From: Thermodiscus sp.
GTDB lineage: Archaea > Thermoproteota > Thermoprotei_A > Sulfolobales > Acidilobaceae
Assembly (NCBI GenBank): GCA_015521175.1
Contig: WAOR01000082.1
Span: forward strand, 1-36,480
DNA length: 36,480 nucleotides
Reading direction: 5' to 3'
The notes under the pieces are model-generated. The model was not told the DNA's origin and did not search any database. It saw only the letters and a program-made list of their open reading frames with translations. A program made the position numbers and the translations under genes. Shown piece by piece: positions 34,377-36,480 of the stretch (the stretch's first letter is position 1; every line of letters begins with the position of its first letter).

Positions 34377-36120
34377 TCCTTCTTCTCCCCCTGTCAACGC
34401 TCCTAGCCGCTGGAGCCTTCTCCAGTAGCCTGCTAGGGGGTCCCTCCCAGGCCACCCTACCATCGACTAGGTACACAACTCTATCAGCGATCCTGGCAAG
34501 TGAAGGCCTTTGGGAAACGATGATCGTGGTTCTCCCCCTCAGGGCGTCCCTGAGGTCTCGTACTAGAGCTTCCTCAGTCTCAGCGTCAAGGTTAGACACC
34601 GGGTCGTCGAGGAGGAGTATCTTAGGCTTCCTAGCTAGGGCTCTCGCGATAGCGATCCTCTGCCGTTGCCCGCCGGAGAGGGTAATCCCTCTTTCGCCTA
34701 CTATTGTATCATAACCCTGCGGGAGCCTGGCTATTGTGTCGTGGATCTTCGCTATCTTGGCGGCCTTTACTATATCCTCCTCGCTTACAAGCGGGTCCCA
34801 CAAGGCGATGTTATCCCTGATACTTCTGTTGAATATGAACGGCTCCTGGGGCACGTATGCAAGTATTCTCCGTAGGCTACTCTTCTTTATCCTCTCAACG
34901 GGTACGCCGTCGATTAATACTCGCCCCTTATCCGGCTTGTAAAGTCCGGCTATGATCTTGAGTAGAGTACTCTTCCCCGACCCTGGAGGCCCGATAATGA
35001 CCACTTTCTCTCCCGGCTTCACATGCAGGCTCACTCCGCGTAGCGCCGTTTTACCAGTCTCGTAGGTGAACCAAACATCGCGGACCTCAACCTCACCCTT
35101 GGAATCCTCCAACTCAACCTCTCCATCAGCGGGCGGAGGAGCGGTGTCTATGATCTCGAAGAGCCTCGTAGCAGCTGCTAGGCTCCGCTGGATGTCTCCT
35201 AGTATGAAGCCTAGGGCGCGGAGCGGCCACATTAGGGTTAGCATGTAGGTTAGGAAGGCGACTAGTTCTCCAACAGTGAGTGCTCCCTGGAGAATCGCCG
35301 TACTGCCATAGTATAGCATTGCGCTCATAGCTAGGCCTATCACGAGGAACGGGCTGTTGCCGTAGAAGGCGCTAATCCTGGAGGCTTTAACGCTCAAGTT
35401 AAAGAGTCTCGAGTTCTCCCGCTCGAAGCCCTGGTAGGCGTAGTCTTCGGCGGTGAGGGCTTTAACAGTGCGGATGCCTGCTAGTGTTCCGGAGGCTATC
35501 GACGCTAAGACTCCTGTTTGGTGTCTTATCTCGTCGTAGACTGGGCGTACCCTCTTAGCATAGGTGTAGTTTAGCAAGACCGCTGCCAGTATGGTTAGAG
35601 CTGCGATCGCTGTGAGGAGCCTGCTCATCCGAGCCATATAGTAGAGTGAGACTACGATAAGGAAGCTGGAGTACACGAGCATACGCAGCCTGAATGATAA
35701 GAACCCGGTTATCCTCTCGGCGTCATTAGTAATCCTGCTTATCAACTGGCCCGTCAGTGTTTTATTAAAGAACTCAAGGCCCTGGCGAAGTATCGAGTCG
35801 AATGCCTCAACCCGGAGGCGGTATACTGCGTGTTGCGAGGCCCTGACCAGGAGTATTCTCCCAGCAAAGCTGAAGAGCCCGTTTAGGACTGCTACGAGGA
35901 GTATAAGGATACTGTAGTATAGTGAGAGGTGGAGGTTGGCCTGGGATAGTCCTTTATCTATAGCGTCCCTGGTGAGGACAGGGATTAAACCGCTAGTATA
36001 GGCGACGAGTATTACGAGCACTATTGAGAGGCTGAATTCTAGTGTTTTCCCCCTGATATAGCCTAGTAGCCTTGCCAGCTGTCTCAGCGATGAGGTTTTC
36101 GTCACTTCCAGGAGCCCCAA
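34363..36120 (-). CDS. ABC exporter half-transporter (TMD-NBD) with degenerate catalytic residues
   Basis: GPPGSGKSTLLK, YVPQEPFIF, LSGGQRQRIAIARAL, ILLLDDPVSNLD (D not E), IIVSQRPS (Q not H). TTG 36120 or GTG 36105 start. Confidence 0.93.
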   Translation of the reverse strand: MGLLEVTKTSSLRQLARLLGYIRGKTLEFSLSIVLVILVAYTSGLIPVLTRDAIDKGLSQANLHLSLYYSILILLVAVLNGLFSFAGRILLVRASQHAVYRLRVEAFDSILRQGLEFFNKTLTGQLISRITNDAERITGFLSFRLRMLVYSSFLIVVSLYYMARMSRLLTAIAALTILAAVLLNYTYAKRVRPVYDEIRHQTGVLASIASGTLAGIRTVKALTAEDYAYQGFERENSRLFNLSVKASRISAFYGNSPFLVIGLAMSAMLYYGSTAILQGALTVGELVAFLTYMLTLMWPLRALGFILGDIQRSLAAATRLFEIIDTAPPPADGEVELEDSKGEVEVRDVWFTYETGKTALRGVSLHVKPGEKVVIIGPPGSGKSTLLKIIAGLYKPDKGRVLIDGVPVERIKKSSLRRILAYVPQEPFIFNRSIRDNIALWDPLVSEEDIVKAAKIAKIHDTIARLPQGYDTIVGERGITLSGGQRQRIAIARALARKPKILLLDDPVSNLDAETEEALVRDLRDALRGRTTIIVSQRPSLARIADRVVYLVDGRVAWEGPPSRLLEKAPAARSVDRGRRRNGGA

Positions 36121-36221
36121 GGAGCCCTTTATATCGAGGAGCTATATATTATTGGCCTCCACAAGGGGAAGGATCCCTAATGTAACACCGAACCACTGTT
36201 AACTCCTACACTTCCGAGAAA

Positions 36222-36241
36222 AATTTATACGAATATAAATT
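36222..36241. terminator. Perfect AT-rich hairpin AATTTATA-CGAA-TATAAATT
   Basis: 8-bp arms, CGAA loop, directly downstream of the minus-strand stop at 36250. Confidence 0.35.
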
Positions 36242-36249
36242 ATATTATC

Positions 36250-36480
36250 CTAGTGTCTTTTCAATAATAATACTGCTATAATAGCGACCACGACAGCTAT
36301 TCCAGCACCGGCTAGGACCAGGGCATTTACGCCGCCCCTACTTGCCTCATAAGGCCTAACACCAGGTATCGTAGTGTTGGCCAGAGACGCCTCAAGATGA
36401 ATACTGAATTCTTTGCCCTGGTACTCGCCCTGGATATCCACTTTAGAGTAGACTAGCACACTATTACTATACTTGCAAGC
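36250..36480 (-). CDS. C-terminal fragment of a membrane-anchored surface protein; 5' end outside window
   Basis: Frame open to the window edge; ...EASRGGVNALVLAGAGIAVVVAIIAVLLLKRH* is a C-terminal TM with basic tail. Confidence 0.65.
   Translation of the reverse strand, partial: ACKYSNSVLVYSKVDIQGEYQGKEFSIHLEASLANTTIPGVRPYEASRGGVNALVLAGAGIAVVVAIIAVLLLKRH

Noticed and set aside
1-36480. Mobile element, defence island or CRISPR-Cas content
   Set aside because: No transposase, integrase, toxin-antitoxin with a recognisable toxin, Cas or restriction genes, and no repeat-spacer array were seen.

Overview
The window looks like ordinary chromosomal DNA from a hyperthermophilic crenarchaeon, probably of Desulfurococcales type. 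That assignment is inferred from an Alba gene, AGOG, GTG/TTG starts, TATA boxes about 25-40 nt upstream of starts, and densely packed genes. I support about 33 protein genes (two truncated at the window edges) and one tRNA-Pro(UGG). No CRISPR array, transposase, integrase or rRNA is visible. Main blocks are: S9 peptidase end/alba/SDR/FAD oxidoreductase/DUF1152; a divergent pair of ribbon-helix-helix proteins; an sdhACDB operon; orphan gcvH; M32 carboxypeptidase; divergent dUTPase and AGOG; an FtsX-type ABC system; NSAR/OSBS-like and AMP-ligase genes; a GT4-GH130 pair; PEBP; 1-Cys-like peroxiredoxin; a cell-surface locus (secreted phosphoesterase, GATase-like ectoprotein, FbpA-like ABC importer); and a two-gene ABC exporter. 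The observations I rate highest are: a shared AK[GQ]GxxT[GT] motif before the C-terminal membrane anchor of three unrelated surface proteins in one locus; complementary degenerate and canonical ATPase motifs in the exporter pair; a candidate leaderless 9-aa leader ORF before the importer ATPase; a candidate structured RNA between agog and an ABC gene; and operator-like repeats at the RHH and peroxiredoxin promoters. All homology calls come from motif recognition by eye; no searches were run.
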